This document shows, in pieces, positions 20,084-29,309 of a stretch of DNA of 64,000 nucleotides. The notes under the pieces are model-generated. The model was given only the letters and a program-made list of their open reading frames with translations, made no database searches and was not told the origin of the DNA. A program made the position numbers and the translations under genes. Source of the DNA: Streptomyces sp. I6 (GTDB lineage: Bacteria > Actinomycetota > Actinomycetes > Streptomycetales > Streptomycetaceae); contig RHDP01000001.1 in assembly GCA_003725745.1 (NCBI GenBank), positions 2,139,501 through 2,203,500 on the forward strand. The letters run 5' to 3'. Position 1 is the first letter of the stretch; each line of letters opens with the position of its first letter.

Positions 20084-21509
20084 GTGAGCGAGCTTAAAGG
20101 GTGGGACCGGCGGTTGTCCGTGGTCGCTGACGGCAAGGGGCTGATCGGGCATGCCGGAGCGGTGCTGCTGCGGAAGCTGGCCGACCGTACGGGGTTGACG
20201 AGTGCGCTGGCGGCCGTGCTGCCCGCCGGGACGGGGCCGTCTGGCGGGATCGGGCGGTGGTGGTCGGGCAGCTCGCCGTGGCGATCGTGCTGGGGGCGGC
20301 GAACCTGTCGGACGCCGAGCAGTTGCAGGCCCACCACCAGGGCCTGTTCGGGGCGACGGTGTCCGACTCGACGACCCGGCGGACGCTGGCAGCGATGGAC
20401 GAGGAGGTCCTGGCGAGGATCGCTCGCGTGCGGGCCCGGGTACGTCGGCACGTCTGGAGCCTGCTGCACCTGCGGCCGGGCGGGTTTCCGTGGCTGACGA
20501 TCGCCGGGAAGCACCTGCACCGCTGGGTGGTGATCGACATGGACGCCACGATCGTCACGGCGGCATCGAAAAGGGAGGGTGCCGCGGCGACCTGGAAGAA
20601 GTCGTTCGGGTTCCATCCGCTGGCTGCGTGGTGTGCGAACACCGGCGAATGTCTGGCGATGCTGCTGCGAAGCGGCAACGCCGGCTCGAACACGGTGGCC
20701 GACCACATCCGGGTGCTGCGCGAGGCGCTCGCCCAGGTCCCCGGGGCCTCGACGGCGAAGATCCTGGTGCGCGTGGACGGCGCGGGCGCCACCCATGGCC
20801 TGCACGAGCACCTGCGGGATCTGAACACCATGCGGCGCACGGTCCGCTTCACTACCGGCTGGACCATCACCGACGAGGACGAGAAGGCCATCGCCCGCCT
20901 GCCCGAGAGGGCCTGGGAGACCTCGATCAAGCAGGACGGCAGTCTCCAGGAGGGCTACTTCGTGGCCGAGTTGAGCGGGCTCAACCGCCGGGCGGGCTGG
21001 ATTAAGGGGATGCGGCTGATCGTCCGCCGGGTCAGGCCGTCTGGTCGGCATGCGAAGGATCTCACCACCTTCGAGAAGAAGACCGGCTGGAAGTACTCGA
21101 TCGTGGCGACGAACATCTCCAGGATGGCCCGGATTCCGGGCTCCCATCAGATCCAGTGGCTGGATGTCCTGCACCGCCACCACGCGGTGGTCGAGGACCA
21201 GGTGAAAGCGAACAAGGCGAAGGGCCTGCACAATCTGCCCTCCAAGTCCTGGCAGATCAACCAGGCATGGATGCTGAGCCCGAACCTCGCCGCCGACCTG
21301 GACGCCTGGTTCCACCTGCTCACCCTGCACGATCACCCGGCCTGGCCGACGCCGAGCCGGACACCATCCGCTTCCGGCTCTACCACCTCCCGGCCCGCCT
21401 CGCGAACCACGCCCGCCGCCGATGGCTACGGATCGAGCGCACCTGGCCCTGGGCGAACGCGTTCACCACCGCCTGGCGGCGGCTGACCGACCTCCCAGCC
21501 GCTACCTGA
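20084..21509 (+). pseudogene. IS1380-family transposase with two frameshifts
   Basis: The three reading-frame pieces join into one IS1380 protein: MSELKGWDRRLSVVADGKGL and LTSALAAVLPAG, then LAVAIVLGAANLSDAEQLQA, then the catalytic WVVIDMDATIVTAASKREGA region, ILVRVDGAGATHGLHEHL, KKTGWKYSIVATNI, and a C-terminal RRRWLRIERTWPWANAFTTA. Frame breaks lie near 20235 and 21340; each is repaired by adding one C. GTG start at 20084, stop at 21509. Whether the breaks are real or base-calling errors cannot be told here. The element ends were not identified. Confidence 0.8.
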
Positions 21510-21584
21510 CCCATCACACCCACCCGCATCCGCTGCGACCGCCGCAGCATCCGCCACTGGACCCCACCGGCAAGGGACGCAAGC

Positions 21585-21663
21585 GGTGGATTATGGCTGG
21601 AAGGTGCCCTTGAACGCCTTCCAGATCACCTTCGAAGGCCGGCTCAACCCGGCCGCCCACTGA
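21585..21663 (+). pseudogene. Possible IS256-type transposase C-terminal remnant
   Basis: A frame reading WKVPLNAFQITFEGRLNPAA then a stop resembles the end of IS256-family transposases (a Trp, then LN.F.I.F..R). It is only about 25 codons, so the assignment is weak. No other gene is visible in 21510-21760. Confidence 0.3.
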
Positions 21664-21759
21664 CCCTACAAAAACTGGATCAGCCGTCTACTGGACACAC
21701 CCATCACGGCCCGGCTGGTGGACAAGCTCCTCACCAACCCGCCCGACTGGCCTCGATCC

Positions 21760-22061
21760 GTCAGCTGGGGCTTGTCGTTTTCGTCTCGGCGGTTCGCCCG
21801 TAATGTCCTCTGCCGTTCGAGGGCGGGCCATCGCGTGACGCTGCGGGTGCGGCGGGGTTCCACGTCTCCCGGGGTGGTGCGGTCCTCTCCTCTCTGGTTC
21901 TCGTTGGCGGCCGCGTCCTCGGCATCCTGGTCGGCGCTGTTCGCCGCCGCGCGGGCGGTCTCCGCAGACGCGGCCGCCTGCGCCGCCGACACCTCGGCGT
22001 CCTTGGCGTGCTGGGCCGCCTCATCGGCGTATCCCTGGGCATCCGGGGGATGGTCGTTCAC
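21760..22061 (-). pseudogene. Antisense remnant of an Ala-rich coiled-coil (toxin-type) gene
   Basis: On the minus strand the frame begins MNDHPPDAQGYADEAAQHAK and continues with KDAEVSAAQAAASAETARAA, which has the composition and heptad pattern of the Ala-rich coiled-coil blocks of the large toxin gene that starts at 22232 on the other strand. After about 55 codons the sequence becomes Arg/Thr-rich and loses this character. It looks like a broken, inverted piece of a related gene, which would fit recombination among toxin cassettes. Confidence 0.4.
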
Positions 22062-22231
22062 ATGTACGACGTGCCACCTATCCTGTCGAGGCTATTAATC
22101 GCAGCCGACATGGGGAGTAGTCGGCACGCATGAGGAGTCCTCATTTCCTTGAGACGAAGATTCAGTAGTCCGCGCTCTGGGACGCCACGCGCACGCGCGT
22201 ACGCGCCGGGGGGATAACAACCGCATGGTCC

Positions 22232-25200
22232 ATGCGGGGCCGCGGCGCGCTGTCAACACTGCGCACCTTGTGTATGAGCGTGCTGCTTGCTCTCCTCGTG
22301 GGGGTCATCGGACCCGCTCCGGTGGTCGAGCGGGCCGCCGCGGCAGAAAGTGAGCAAGGCACAGATCTCGACCACATACCGCCGACCGACCGCGGCCGAG
22401 TCCTGGAGCTGTGGAAAGCTGGCGGACCGGGGGTCAAGGCGGCCGCGGAGGTCGCCCTGCTGGGCACCGACGCGGACGTCCGCACGTTCCTCGACCACGA
22501 GAACGCCATCGCTCAGCTGAGCGACGACCGGGTCGCCACGGTCCAGGTCTTCTCAGCCGGCGGCCGTGCGGTGCGCGCGGCGGCGGAGCTGGCTCTGGCC
22601 GGTCCGCCCGAGGGCTTGGACGCCTTCCTCAAGGACGGCTGGAAGGCGCCTCTGGAGCAGGACCAGCGGGTGCGGGCCACTCAGATCATGTCCGCTGGCG
22701 GACGGGGAGTGAAGGATGCCGGCACCAAGGCGCTGAACGGCACCGTCGACGACGTCCGCGCGTTTATCGCCCAGGGGCAGTACGCCGCGCGGGACCAGGA
22801 CAACCGGGTTCTGACCATCCAGATCCTGAGCACCGGCGGACCTGCGGTGAAGGAAGCCGCGAAGACTGCGCTGAACGGCACCATGTACGACGTCCGCGAG
22901 TTCCTGGATGTGGGCCAGCACATCGCCCGCGCCCGTGACCAGGAGCTGGCCACCATCACCGAACTCGCCGCGCTGGCCGAGGAGGCCGGCCGCCAGGCCA
23001 AGGCCGAAACCGAGGCCGCCAAGGAAGCGTCAGCCCGCGCGATCGCCGCCACCAAACTCGCCAAGGAGGCGGCCCAGACAGCCGCCGCTGAGACCGCGGC
23101 TGCCAAGGACGACGCGAACCGGGCGTCCAACGCCGCCGGCCGCGCCGCCGACGCCGCCAACGGTGCGGCCAAGGCGGCACAGGAGGCCATCGACTCCGCC
23201 CGCGCCGCCAACACCTCCGCCCGTATCGCCGCCAACGCCGCCTCCCAGGCCGCCTCCGCCGCCGCTGGCGCCGCCCAGGCCGCAGCCCGGGCGCGCAACG
23301 CCGCCGCCGACGCAGCAACCGACGCCACCAAGGCGTCCGCCGCCCGCGCCGCGGCCGAGACCGCCCGCAAGGCCGCCCAAGGCGCCAAGAAGGCCGCTCA
23401 GGCCGCTGAGCACGCGGGCACCGCCGCCACCGAGGCGGGCAACGCCGCCAAGGCAGCCGCCAGCGCCGGCGCCAACGCGAACGCCGCTGCAGCCGCCGCC
23501 GAATCGGCCAGCGGGTACGCCGGTGTTTCCAGCGCCCAGGCCCAGCGGGCCAAGGCTGCCGCCGCCGAAGCACGCCACCACGCGGCCAACGCCACCGCCG
23601 CCGCCAACCGCGCCGAGTCCCTGGCCGCCCAGGCGGCCAAGGCCGCCTACGAGGCCCGGGACGCCGCCAACTCGGCCGCCGACCACGCCGAGAAGGCCGC
23701 CGCCGCGGCCGACCTGGCCGCCGAGCACGCGGGCGAGGCGGCCACCGCGGCCGCTGAGTCCACCAAGCATGCTGACGCGGCCAAGACCGCCGCCGACGCC
23801 GCGACGGCCGCAGTCACCAAGGCCCGCACCACCTACGACTTGGCTCGCCAGGTTGAGGCAGCGGAGCTGGCCGACCGCACCACCACCACGATCGAGGAGG
23901 CCAAGGCCGCCAAGATCGCCGTCGACGAGCGCAAGGCCGCGGCTGAGCAGGCTGCCACGCAGGCCAAGCAGCTCGACCAGGAGGCCGAGCAACTTCGCAC
24001 CGAGGTCTCCCAGCCGGGCGTCGACATCGCCGCAGTGGCCCCCAAGGCCCGTAAGGTTGCCCTGCACTTCGCCAAGACGCGCGGCGTCTGGAGTGCGACG
24101 GCGGCCGAGGTCGCCCTGGCAGGTACTGACGGTGACGTTGTCGAGTACGTGCGCAGTGGCCTGCATCTGGCTGAGAAGCACGACGAGGTTGACCGCGTCT
24201 CGCGCCTGGCCTGGGACTCCGAGTACCCCGCCGTCCAGACAGCCGCGCAGACCGCGCTCACAGGCGATGATGCCGCGATCAGCGCCTTCCTGCAGACGGG
24301 CCAGCATCAGGCGGCCGCCTCGGACTACCGCATCAGAGTTGTCCAGCTCATGGAAGGTGCCGGTCCGGAGGTCAAGAAGGACGCCCAAGCCGCCCTGGAT
24401 GCCGGTACGACGGAGGCGCTGCGCGACTTCGTCTCCACTGGCTACTACACGGCCCGCACCAGCGACGAGCGGGTTCGTGCCGTGCAGCTCATGAACGAGG
24501 GCGCACCAGAGCTGAAGGCCGCGGCCCAGGCCGCGCTGGAGGGTCCGCCGGAACTGCTGCACGACTTCATCGATGTCGGTCAGTACCGGGCGCAGCGCAA
24601 AGACCTGCTGGCAGCTACCCACGTCTCCCGGGTTCAGCGGCTGATCGCCGGCGCAGCCAGCGTCGCCGCGACCGCACAGCAGAACGCCGCCTTGGCCGCT
24701 AAGGTCGCCGCCGAGGCCCGTAAGGCCGCCACCGAGGCAGCCAACTACGCCGCCCAGGCCGAGGCCTCAAAGAAGCAGGCTGATACGTACGCGGAGGACG
24801 CCCGCAAGTCAGCCGCCGCTGCCGAGGCGTCCGCCGCCCAGGCCTCGGAGTCCGCCAAGAAGGCCCGTGCGGCCGAGGCGGACGCCCACAACGCCGCCCA
24901 GCGCGCGACCAACTCCGCTGCTCAAGCCGAGACCTCCGCCGCGTCAGCCCAGGCGTCCGCGAATGACGCCTGGGCATCGGCCGCCGCCGCCCGCGCCTCC
25001 GCCGAAGCGGCCGGCAAGGACTCCGCAGCCGCCCAGCAGGCGGCCAAGGATGCCCTCATCGCGGCTGTGGAGAAGAAGCAGGCCGAGGAACTCGCCAAGC
25101 TCAGGGATGAGGAGCAGAAGCAGTACCAGGCAGAAATGAAGGAGTTCGCGGACTGGCTTCGTGAGAGTGAGGACATCGACTGGGGAGCGGTTCTCTCCGA

Positions 25201-26293
25201 GGGTGGCCACTTCGCCCTCGATGTTCTTGGGCTCATCCCCGGCTTCGGCGAAGCCGCCGACGGCGCCAACTGTGCCTGGTACGGCGGTGAGGCCGCCTCC
25301 GGCAAGAAGGACGCCATGGGCGACGCCGCGCTGTCCTGCGCCGCCGCCGTACCCGGAATCGGATACGGCGCCAGCACGGTCAAGTTCGGCAAGTGGGGCG
25401 ACAAGGCGTCGGGCTTCTTCAAGTCGCTCTTCAGCAAGGGAAGCCCTCTACTCAAGAAGTGCAACAGTTTCACGCCGGAGACGCCCGTCCTGTTGGGTGA
25501 CGGCCAGACGGCCAAGCCGATCAAGAACGTTGCAGTGGGCGAGAAGGTCCTTGCCACCGACCCCCTGACGGGCCGTACCGAGGCACGACCGGTCGATGCC
25601 GTCATCACTGGAGATGGTGCTAAGGACCTGGTCGAACTGACCGTCGACACGGACGGTGCATCTGGTAGCGCCACGGGCCGCGTAACGGCGACCGCCGGCC
25701 ACCCGGTGTGGCTGGAGAACCAGCAGCACTGGGCCGAGGCTGAGGACGTCCGTCCTGGTGACCGACTGCGCACGCCGACCGGCGAGCGGGTGAAGGTTCT
25801 GGCTGTACGGTCCTGGAAGGCTATACAGAAGGTTTTCAACCTCACTGTCGACGGCCTCCACACCTACTACACGCTGGCGGGCAGCGCGCCGGTTCTGGTG
25901 CACAACGCGACCTGCCCAGTGGGCTGGAACCAGCTCAGCTCGGACAGATTCGTCTCGCCGGCGGGCCTTATGTATGGCCCCGACCGCCGGCACGGCCACA
26001 AGATCGAACACGTGATGGAGCACACGAGGCCCGACCCGACCAAGCCGGCCCATAGCGTCTTCGTTGCGAAGGACCAGGACACGATCCTCAAGATGATCGA
26101 CGAGGCGTGGTCCCGTCGGGCAACAGACGGCTTTCCTGATCCCGACAGACCCAACGACCCTATCGGGATCATCATCCCGATGAACGGCGCCGTCATCGGC
26201 GAGGCAGGTGAAAAGCATTTGAAGATCGCGGCCAATCCGCAGACCGGACAGATCCTCAGCGCCTACCCGAAGATGATCAACAGCAGCCCGTGA
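22232..26293 (+). CDS. Polymorphic toxin: ALF repeats, Ala-rich coiled coils, HINT domain, C-terminal toxin
   Basis: 1,353 residues, secreted. A signal peptide (LCMSVLLALLVGVIG) precedes ALF-type repeats at about 45-240 (GPGVKAAAEVALLGTDADVR; VRAFIAQGQYAARDQDNRV), a long Ala/Lys/Glu coiled coil (245-590), a second ALF block (600-803) and a second Ala-rich block (806-945). A hydrophobic GLIPGFGEAADGANC region follows, then a HINT autoprocessing domain (about 1077-1225: CNSFTPETPVLLGDGQ, TAGHPVW, ending in VLVHNA). The last ~128 residues form a separate domain with RHGHKIEHVMEH near its start and GQILSAYP near its end. This order is the hallmark of bacterial polymorphic toxins, where HINT cuts off the effector. 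The effector resembles BECR-type ribonuclease toxins (inference from the His-rich start and the final AYP). The gene is intact, though flanked by broken transposons. The gene 3' of it is the expected immunity position. Confidence 0.88.
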   Translation: MRGRGALSTLRTLCMSVLLALLVGVIGPAPVVERAAAAESEQGTDLDHIPPTDRGRVLELWKAGGPGVKAAAEVALLGTDADVRTFLDHENAIAQLSDDRVATVQVFSAGGRAVRAAAELALAGPPEGLDAFLKDGWKAPLEQDQRVRATQIMSAGGRGVKDAGTKALNGTVDDVRAFIAQGQYAARDQDNRVLTIQILSTGGPAVKEAAKTALNGTMYDVREFLDVGQHIARARDQELATITELAALAEEAGRQAKAETEAAKEASARAIAATKLAKEAAQTAAAETAAAKDDANRASNAAGRAADAANGAAKAAQEAIDSARAANTSARIAANAASQAASAAAGAAQAAARARNAAADAATDATKASAARAAAETARKAAQGAKKAAQAAEHAGTAATEAGNAAKAAASAGANANAAAAAAESASGYAGVSSAQAQRAKAAAAEARHHAANATAAANRAESLAAQAAKAAYEARDAANSAADHAEKAAAAADLAAEHAGEAATAAAESTKHADAAKTAADAATAAVTKARTTYDLARQVEAAELADRTTTTIEEAKAAKIAVDERKAAAEQAATQAKQLDQEAEQLRTEVSQPGVDIAAVAPKARKVALHFAKTRGVWSATAAEVALAGTDGDVVEYVRSGLHLAEKHDEVDRVSRLAWDSEYPAVQTAAQTALTGDDAAISAFLQTGQHQAAASDYRIRVVQLMEGAGPEVKKDAQAALDAGTTEALRDFVSTGYYTARTSDERVRAVQLMNEGAPELKAAAQAALEGPPELLHDFIDVGQYRAQRKDLLAATHVSRVQRLIAGAASVAATAQQNAALAAKVAAEARKAATEAANYAAQAEASKKQADTYAEDARKSAAAAEASAAQASESAKKARAAEADAHNAAQRATNSAAQAETSAASAQASANDAWASAAAARASAEAAGKDSAAAQQAAKDALIAAVEKKQAEELAKLRDEEQKQYQAEMKEFADWLRESEDIDWGAVLSEGGHFALDVLGLIPGFGEAADGANCAWYGGEAASGKKDAMGDAALSCAAAVPGIGYGASTVKFGKWGDKASGFFKSLFSKGSPLLKKCNSFTPETPVLLGDGQTAKPIKNVAVGEKVLATDPLTGRTEARPVDAVITGDGAKDLVELTVDTDGASGSATGRVTATAGHPVWLENQQHWAEAEDVRPGDRLRTPTGERVKVLAVRSWKAIQKVFNLTVDGLHTYYTLAGSAPVLVHNATCPVGWNQLSSDRFVSPAGLMYGPDRRHGHKIEHVMEHTRPDPTKPAHSVFVAKDQDTILKMIDEAWSRRATDGFPDPDRPNDPIGIIIPMNGAVIGEAGEKHLKIAANPQTGQILSAYPKMINSSP

Positions 26294-26300
26294 TCCCATT

Positions 26301-26343
26301 GGGGTGCTTTGCGGGCTCTCGTCACGAGCCAGCAGAGCACCCC
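26301..26343 (+). terminator. Branched hairpin between toxin and putative immunity gene
   Basis: GGGGTGCT (26301-26308) pairs with AGCACCCC (26336-26343), and an inner stem GGCTC/GAGCC (26314-26318 and 26326-26330) sits in the loop. There is no U tract. It could terminate or attenuate the toxin transcript before the downstream gene, which would then need its own promoter. Confidence 0.5.
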
Positions 26344-26385
26344 GCTGCTATTCCGGGCCCTCCACCGAGATAAAGTAGAGTGACT

Positions 26386-27525
26386 ATGGATTCCTCAGTG
26401 CAACAGTTCATGAGCCGGTTGGCGCTCAGCGACAACACGCAAGCGTCCACCGCCGAGGTCTCCCGGCGCGTCGCCGCGGGCGACCTCGACTGGACCGGAG
26501 CGGTCGCAGATGCGATCGCTAGCCAGGGCGGTTCTCAGGCCTGGCAGCACGAGGACCTGTACCTACACCTCCAGCGCGCGCTCGCAAAGACTCTGGGGAT
26601 CGGCAATATCCAGCTTGTCGTGCGGCTGCCCCTCGTCCTCCGGCCAGATGTGGAGCGGGAGAAGTTCGTCACCCGGCTGATGGCCGTGGAACTCGCTCGT
26701 CACCAGTCCGCCGAAGACCTTGCGCGGGCCGTTTTCGAAGCCGCGCCCGATCCCGACGTCTCATACGAGCTGCGCGCCTGTCTGCTGCATGAACTTGTGC
26801 GGCGTCCCGTGGCCGTCGAAGAACACCCCGCGCTGCGGTCCTTCGCGGCCGTACTCGCAGCCGACGGCCACCCGCTGGCCCAACTGCCCTGCCATCTCCT
26901 CCCGCTGGAGCAGGTTGAGCGGGACTCCTCATGGTTCCCATTCGGCCCGGTCTCCCGCGTTCCCAAGGAGCCGCTGAGCACCCCACTGCTCGCGCGCCGC
27001 AGGGCCGCTGACACCACCGTCACCGAGGTGCGGGATCCGGACCGGGCCGCCTCCATCGGTACGGCTGTTCGGGAATGGACCGAGGTGTCCAACGGCCGTG
27101 TCGCAGCCCATGTCTTCACCGTTCAGCCCCCCCTCGACCCCAGGGACTTCGGCGCTCTCTTCGGCCGACTGCCCCTCGCGTGCCGTTCGGACACCCCAGA
27201 GCTGTGGACGACCACTGCGGACACGGTGCTGGACATCCTCCGGTCCGCAGCTAGCTCCGGAGGCGCGTATTCCAACCCGCTCTTCGGCACGTACGGCCGC
27301 CTTGCCGCATGGCAGTCCCTCGCCGGCCTAGTCGGTCTCTCGCCGCAGACGCCAGTGCCTCAGATCGCACGTGAGGCCGAGCACACGCACTGGTTCCTTT
27401 TCGACACCGAAGCCGACTGGTTCGACGCCGTCGCCTGGGACCTCGCCATCGCCGCCCTGCGCCCCGGCGGCACGTCCGGCGAGGGCCAGGAGATCGCCGT
27501 ACTGGCGGCCACCGACACCGACTGA
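26386..27525 (+). CDS. DUF6183-like protein, putative immunity to the toxin
   Basis: 379 residues from the ATG at 26386, 92 bp after the toxin stop, same strand. No signal peptide or membrane helix: a cytosolic, mostly helical protein. Segments include SQAWQHEDLYLHLQRALAKT, ARHQSAEDLARAVFEAAPDP, CHLLPLEQVERDSSWFPFG and HWFLFDTEADWFDAVAWDLA. I recall this pattern as DUF6183, a Streptomyces family without assigned function; that is from memory. Its place directly after an intact polymorphic toxin suggests immunity, because those genes almost always follow their toxins. At 379 residues it is larger than most immunity proteins, so a role unrelated to the toxin remains possible. Confidence 0.65.
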   Translation: MDSSVQQFMSRLALSDNTQASTAEVSRRVAAGDLDWTGAVADAIASQGGSQAWQHEDLYLHLQRALAKTLGIGNIQLVVRLPLVLRPDVEREKFVTRLMAVELARHQSAEDLARAVFEAAPDPDVSYELRACLLHELVRRPVAVEEHPALRSFAAVLAADGHPLAQLPCHLLPLEQVERDSSWFPFGPVSRVPKEPLSTPLLARRRAADTTVTEVRDPDRAASIGTAVREWTEVSNGRVAAHVFTVQPPLDPRDFGALFGRLPLACRSDTPELWTTTADTVLDILRSAASSGGAYSNPLFGTYGRLAAWQSLAGLVGLSPQTPVPQIAREAEHTHWFLFDTEADWFDAVAWDLAIAALRPGGTSGEGQEIAVLAATDTD

Positions 27526-27586
27526 AACGCACGTGAACGGCGCCCGTATGACACGTCTCCGGGAGGTCTGTGGGTGTCGCCATGGT

Positions 27587-27625
27587 GTCACCGATGCGTT
27601 GCCGACACAGCAACGCATCGGTGAC
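27587..27625 (+). terminator. Strong hairpin after the DUF6183 gene
   Basis: Perfect 15-bp stem (GTCACCGATGCGTTG at 27587-27601 with its complement at 27611-27625) and a nine-base loop, about 60 bp after the stop codon. No U tract, as is common in Streptomyces terminators. Confidence 0.7.
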
Positions 27626-27733
27626 CGCAAGCCGCACATCGCGGGTGCCTCCCCCGCCCTATCCAAGGCCCAGCCGCCGTGGGTGAGACGCACCCCTCTT
27701 TGAACCACCGCACACCGGGCGACACACACCTTA

Positions 27734-28632
27734 GAGCTCGTAACACGATCATGTTCGGGCCTTCCTGAGGCGTCTCCAGCAGATGAGGCTGCAGGCGAGG
27801 GAGACGAAGGCGTCGTGGAGTTCGGTGCGTCGTTCCCAGCGGACGGCGAGGCGTTTGAACTGGTGGAGTAGGGCGAGGGTCTGCTCCACGACGTAGCGGA
27901 GCTTGCCCAGGCCTTCGATGTTCGGGGCACCCCGGCGGGAGATCACCGGCAGGATCCGGCGCTTGCGCAGTGCACGGCGGTTGGGATCGGAGTCGTAGCC
28001 CTTGTCGCCGAGCAGGGCCTCGGGGCGTCGTCGGGGGCGGCCGGGGCGACCCGCGACGGGCGGGATGCCGTCGACCAGAGCGAGGATCTGGGTCACGTCG
28101 TTGACGTTGGCCGCCGTGGTGATGACCTTCAGCGGGGTACCGCGTCCGTCGCAGATCAGATGGTGCTTGCTGCCCGTCTTCCGCCGGTCGACCGGCGACG
28201 GACCGGTGTCGGCTCCCCCTTTTTCGCACGGACGTGAGAGCCATCCACGCACGCACGCGACCAGTCCAGCTCGCCGGCCGCGTTCAGCTCGGCGAGCAGG
28301 ATCCGATGCAGCCGGTCGAAGACCCCGGCCTTCTGCCACCGCTCAAGGCGCCGCCAGCAGGTCTGCCCGGAGCCGAACCCCAGCTCCAGTGGCAGCAGTT
28401 GCCAGGCGATGTCGTTGTGCAGCACGTACAGGATGCCTTGCAGGCACTGCCGGTCCGGCACCGGCCGCGGGCCGGGAGCCTTCTCGGGCCAGGGCGGCAG
28501 CAGCGGCTCGATCAGCGCCCACAGGTCATCGTCCACGATCCACGGCCTGGTACTCACACCATCCCGAACGGCCGAATCGTCACACCGGTCACGGCCGACC
28601 AGGGGCGTTCAACAAGATCGTGTTACGCGCTC
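27734..28632 (-). mobile_element. IS5-family element, complete, TTA target duplication
   Basis: The ends are clear. GAGCTCGTAACACGATCATG at the left (from 27734) and the inverse at the right (to 28632) match over 22 bp with two mismatches. The triplet TTA directly flanks both sides (27731-27733 and 28633-28635), a 3-bp target duplication. The 899-bp element holds one transposase in two overlapping frames. The clean ends mean an insertion more recent than most IS in this region. Confidence 0.88.
27749..28557 (-). CDS. IS5-family (IS427-like) transposase, two frames joined by -1 frameshift
   Basis: The first frame (28557 to 28156) starts RPWIVDDDLWALIEPLLPPW and reaches RACVDGSHVRAKKGEPTPV. 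The second frame (to 27749) carries GADTGPSPVDRRKTGSKHHL, ALLGDKGYDSDPNRRAL and the C-terminal RYVVEQTLALLHQFKRLAVR. The switch is at AAAAAGGGGG, where a -1 slip gives the usual AKKGGADTGPSPVDR sequence. Some IS5 members use programmed frameshifting at A/G runs, so this may be natural. A lost G in the run is the alternative, since the same type of error occurs elsewhere in this sequence. DDE residues are present across the joined frames. Confidence 0.8.
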
Positions 28633-28732
28633 TTACGCTCCGTGGAATCAGCTACCGGTCGCATGATTCTGGCTTCGCGAGCCTTGGCCGGATGACCCTT
28701 GAAGTTTCCCCGTGATCTCGGACACTCGTTCG

Positions 28733-29309
28733 TTATGCCGCGAGGGCGTGCTGATGCCGCTTCCTGGTCTCGGCCGGGGTGAGATAGCCGAAGGTCTTGT
28801 GCTTGCGCAGCCGGCGGCGGTTGTAGAAGGTCTCGATGAAGTTGAAGACCTCGGCGCGGGCGGTGGCCCGGTCGGGCCAGGTGCGGGTGCCGATCTCTTC
28901 TTTGAGCAGGGCCCAGAAGCTCTCCGCGGCGGCGTTGTCGAAGCATGATCCGGTGCGTCCGCAGCTCTGCCGCAGCCCGAACCTCCCTATTCGTTCCCGG
29001 AACTGGGTCGACGTGTATTCGGCGAGTTCAACCGGTCGTTGCAACACCGGGTTGTTGGATCGAGCGTAGCTGCTCTGCGAGGACCTCGGCGGGGGTCTTC
29101 CAGCCGAGGATCTTGCGGGGTCGGTTGTTGATCGCCAGGGCGACGGCTTCGCGGGTGGCCAGGTCCAGCCAGCAGGCGAGGTAGAGCCAGCCCTCGGCGG
29201 TGGGCAGGTAACGCGGCATTGCACGATCAAGGGGAAGCTTCAGACCCAGCCCGGTCCACCGTGCTGGACACACGGCAGCGGGCAGACCAGGGATGGTTCC
29301 CGTGTTCAC
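28733..29309 (-). pseudogene. IS3 transposase OrfB interrupted by an IS30 remnant
   Basis: Read on the minus strand: an IS3 OrfB core piece (MPRYLPTAEGWLYLACWLDL, ATREAV), then without a break the C-terminus of an IS30 transposase (ALAINNRPRKILGWKTPAEV, then LRSIQQPGVATTG and a stop near 29028), then the IS3 OrfB end (EYTSTQFRERIGRFG; GSCFDNAAAESFWALLKEE; FYNRRRLRKHKTFGYLTP), with stop at 28733. About 50 residues of the IS3 core that should hold the second catalytic Asp are replaced by the IS30 piece. Both transposases are dead. Confidence 0.75.

Noticed and set aside
22900-24620. Long Pro/Arg-rich and Gly-rich frames on both strands across the toxin gene
   Set aside because: They are shadows of the highly biased Ala-rich codons. 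No ribosome sites or family signatures; the toxin frame with signal peptide and HINT domain explains the DNA.
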